Below, piece after piece: positions 60,737 through 64,000 of a stretch of DNA of 64,000 bases. The stretch spans positions 60,219,231 to 60,283,230 of the forward strand of contig CM028329.1 of the NCBI GenBank assembly GCA_016647705.1. Reading direction: 5' to 3'. The stretch is from Eucommia ulmoides (Eukaryota; Streptophyta; Magnoliopsida; Garryales; Eucommiaceae). Below the pieces are notes generated by a model. The model was not told where the DNA came from and searched no databases. It saw nothing but the letters and a program-made list of their open reading frames with translations. The first letter of the stretch is position 1; every line of letters starts with the position of its first letter. The translations under genes were made by a program, and so were the position numbers.

Positions 60737-62586
60737 CGTGTAAAGACTTGTTTCACATTGATTCGATTTATGAATTCTTCCATTCATAAACTATGTTCCC
60801 AATCTGAAACTTTCCAAATCTGAAAATTTTCTTTGGTACAAATCAAAAACATTTAAAAAAAAAAAAAAACTCTAAGATTTACAAGAAAACAAATCAGTTC
60901 AAACATTCATCAAAATCGTAAATGATCATTAAATATGGCTCCTTTTTGATCAAAACATTTGTCTATTTCAAATATATCATTAAAATTTTGGCGCAAATCA
61001 AATTCAAAATCTCAATTACTTTATACCAAACAAATATAAAAATAATAAAACATCATAGTTCTAAATCTCGTTTTTCTTCTACTTTTTACTCAAAACTTGT
61101 CATTATCAATCCATTGTAATTCTTTCTAAACACAAACCAAAAAGAGAAAAAGAAAAATTCAAATGTGTATCGTAGAAAATAAGAAAATTCATTTCTAGAT
61201 CTTGATCCCCAAATCAACTTTACATTTAGCATTAAAAATAGAAGTGAGCTTTGGAGGTTTATCATTTGGAAGAAAATCCATGAATACCTTTGCATATCAC
61301 GCTAATCCCCTTTTACATATTCGTCCCGTCCATCTTCATCACTACCATTGTGTCTAATAAAACTTTCATTGCCATCATGTCCTTAGTTTTTTCTTTCTTT
61401 CAATCCTTACTAGATGGAGAAAAAATGGAAATCACAACTATGTTGACAAAACTTAGGAGGAGAGAGAGGGAGAGAGAAAACATGTGAATGAGGAGGAGAA
61501 GAATGTCTGATGACCATGAAATATTACAAATCCCACAGATTAACGGAGGAAATTTTAGCAGCTGTTGTGAAGTTTTTTCAAGTTCTAAAGTGTTATGAAG
61601 TCTTTCCAAATTCTAAGTTGTGTTGGAATTTCAACTTCAAATGAACATGCAAGTTGATGGAATGCAAAGAATGAGTTGGGATGTTATAAAAGGAAGAAGA
61701 AGAGACAATGAACAATAAAATTCAATTTTAAAAACTAAATTTAATTAGTAGAATTATGAAAATAAATTAATTAGTGGAATTATGATAACAAAACTAATTA
61801 AAATACTCTTAATAATTTAAATATACTCAAAATCTTGAGCAAAAAAGAAAATAGTATTGGAGAACTCATTCATTTGAAGGCTTGATCTTCCACTTTTAGA
61901 TTTTCTTATATGATTAGATACTATATTATTGGTTTTTTAAAATGACAGGAGAAGTAAAAATATTTTTCTAAATGAAAGGAGGTATTTTTTTTAGGTTTTT
62001 TCAAATGAAATGGGATGTGACTGAAATGTACCCATGAAAATATTCATTAAATAAAAAAAATCACTCAATACACTATATTATTAAGACTTTTCAATCTAGA
62101 GTGAATATGTTCTACTCACAAAACTCTTCTCTTGAGCAAAACCCTTACTCAATATTAGAATAAATAATCTCACCGTTTCTTACAAAATGGAGCTTTAACA
62201 CTCTCAAGATAAAGAACTTAAAAATCTCTAAATGTGTACGAAGCTAAATACAATAATCACTCAAATGAATATGAATAAACAAAAATGAAGGTCATCATAA
62301 TTTTTGCTTGGAAGCTTGTAATATAACTCTTTGAAGCACTTGTGTGAGATTAGCAATTGGCGATCTTTGCTTCCAGCAAATTGGCCTCCTTTTATATTGC
62401 TAGAAATGTGTTGGGAGGACTCAAGAATGAAGCAAGGAGCTCATATGACCATTGCACTTTGTTTCTTTGAAAGATCGTGACATTTTGGCTCTGTAGCACT
62501 AATTTTTCTACACACTTTCAAAAAATCCAGAACACTTTTCTATCATGATAAATGCTAGAATATTTTCTATTAATGAAATAGACCCA
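60737..62586. other. AT-rich sequence, nothing recognised (C3)
   Basis: Counterpart of 40191-42038. No gene seen. Confidence 0.5.
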
Positions 62587-62860
62587 TGTAAGACCCAGAT
62601 TTCAGCACGTACGTCATTTTAGTTGCATTTTAGAGCAATTGGAAAAATTGTGTTAATTCATATCCAAATTAAAAAGTTTATGGGTTAAATTGCAAATTTA
62701 GAAACATTTATTTTAAACTTGGGATTCAAATTGTCATTTAAGTTATAAAACTTAAGTTTTTAGGGGTGAAATTGCAATTTAAGAAAATTTTAAAGGTTGA
62801 ATTGGACTAAAATGAAGAGTTAAAGAAATTAGGGGGGGGAAAAAAGTAATTATAACAAAA

Positions 62861-62896
<36 letters not shown>

Positions 62897-64000
62897 TGTC
62901 TGTGCGTGCGTGTGCCATGAGCTCACCCGGAGACAGGAGAGGATAGGAGAGGGGTGACGTGGCGTGAAGGAATCCAAAAACTAATTCACAAAAACCCATG
63001 CAATTAAATGATCCATAAAAATCGTGATCTCAAAGCCGAAAAATAAGGAGAAAACGGAGGAGAAAAATCAGAAATCTAGAGAGAGAGATGGTCTCGGAGC
63101 TGTGGTGATCACCGGTGGTGGTGGGTGTGTTCTTCTGGTTGTTTGGACAATTCCATGTGCGTGGGTGCGGTTGGTCGTGTGTGCTCTGTTCAGTTCGTCA
63201 CCATTTTGCGCGTCATCGATGTATGGGTGTGGGTGATTGACGGTGGTTGTGTTCCTCTGTTTTGAACCGACGTGCAGGTGTATGTGTGTGTGTGTGTTCT
63301 CTGATAATTTGTTGTGTGTAAGTGTGTGGGAGTTTTATTGACAGTGTGTGTGGGTGTGTGCTACTGTGTGTGGTGTGTGTTCAGTTACCAGAGTGGGTAA
63401 AGATAGAGGGAAGTTTGCCGGTAGAAGTGATCGTCGTGTTTTGTGTTTCGTGGGTGTGTAGGTGTTGTGTTGTGGGGTGGTTTGATCATACTTGTGTGGG
63501 GTGTTGTTGGTAGAACGGGCTGTTGTGTAGGTGCGTTTTGGTCGTTGGTGAGGGGCGGTGAAATAGCCGCCGGAGTTAGTGAAGAAGAGAGAGAGAAGGG
63601 GGTTGTTCTTATCAAAGCAAGAGCTGAACGAAGAAGACGGTTGTTCGCCTAGGCGATGGAGCATCAACGCAAAGTAGAAAGAAACTAGAGTGTGTTCGCC
63701 TAGGTGGTGACGCGTCAGTAAGCAAATCAGAGAAAAGAAGAAGTGTGTTCGCCGCGGCGGTGGATCCTTCGCCGAGGCAGTGAGTACTGGAACACAAACT
63801 AAATTTTTTAAGAAAAAAAGAAATCGATAACCGTTTCGGAGCGGGTAACGTTTCTTGTTAAATTTTATGTTTGTTAAATTTAACTACTAGTATCAAAATT
63901 TCGTAATCGGAATAATAAATTTTGGGACAGCTCGTATTACTAAAGTTTATACAGTAAATTTTAACGAAGCGAAACTTAGTCGAATGATAATTTTTCATAA
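62587..64000. mobile_element. Solo LTR, Ty3/gypsy-like (5' part, cut by window end)
   Basis: Starts TGTAAGACCC after ACCCA (62582-62586) and continues to the window edge, including the GCCTAGGCG minisatellite at about 63642-63788. Confidence 0.8.
63812..64000. repeat. Macrorepeat copy 4, first 189 bp
   Basis: The start of a fourth unit, matching 1-188 almost base for base, cut off by the window edge. The array therefore continues to the right. Since the window also opens inside the solo LTR, it presumably continues to the left. Confidence 0.9.

Larger units (their letters stand above)
43262..63811. repeat. Macrorepeat copy 3 (20,550 bp)
   Basis: Nearly identical to copy 2. Visible differences include an interrupted TA run at 44142-44193 and single-base homopolymer changes that leave the copia gag/pro frame longer here than in copy 2. 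Confidence 0.97.

Overview
This is nuclear DNA from a flowering plant, probably a eudicot. It is AT-rich, dense in degenerate transposable elements, and its only recognisable host gene is a plant-specific DUF247 gene with introns. No bacterial features, rRNA, tRNA or CRISPR were seen. The species cannot be named from the sequence.

The dominant structure is a head-to-tail array of a macrorepeat of about 20.5 kb. Copy 1 (C1) is 1-22735, copy 2 (C2) 22736-43261 (20526 bp), copy 3 (C3) 43262-63811 (20550 bp), and a fourth starts at 63812 and runs off the window. The first base of C1 is only where the window opens; neither end of the array is visible. C2 and C3 are almost identical, differing mainly in homopolymer lengths. 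C1 closely matches them outside about 7.8-15.1 kb. Inside that block it is clearly more diverged and carries about 4.7 kb of sequence that C2 and C3 lack.

Each unit reads, left to right: the 3' part of a 2.75-kb solo LTR (Ty3/gypsy, Tekay/Del-like) with a 5-bp target duplication; about 2.7 kb of unrecognised AT-rich sequence holding a Helitron-related fragment; a minus-strand RNase H relic; a 138-bp tandem duplication; a nested MITE cluster; the plus-strand DUF247 gene; then, in C2 and C3, a truncated Ty1/copia element starting 52 bp after the DUF247 stop codon, or, in C1, an unrelated stretch with short palindromes, a Tourist-like MITE and an extra Helitron. After that come a solo copia LTR (SIRE-like) of about 980 bp, about 1.9 kb with an orphan gene-start-like segment, a 0.22-kb MITE, two Helitron 3' ends facing each other, about 1.8 kb of unrecognised sequence, and the 5' part of the next solo LTR.

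The DUF247 gene is intact in C2 and C3 as a three-exon, 465-residue model with a C-terminal membrane helix. In C1 it is a pseudogene with frameshifts, a lost splice acceptor and an internal duplication. The rest of the unit is mobile-element debris copied along with the gene, so the window is best read as a recent tandem amplification of one DUF247 locus in a transposon-rich region.
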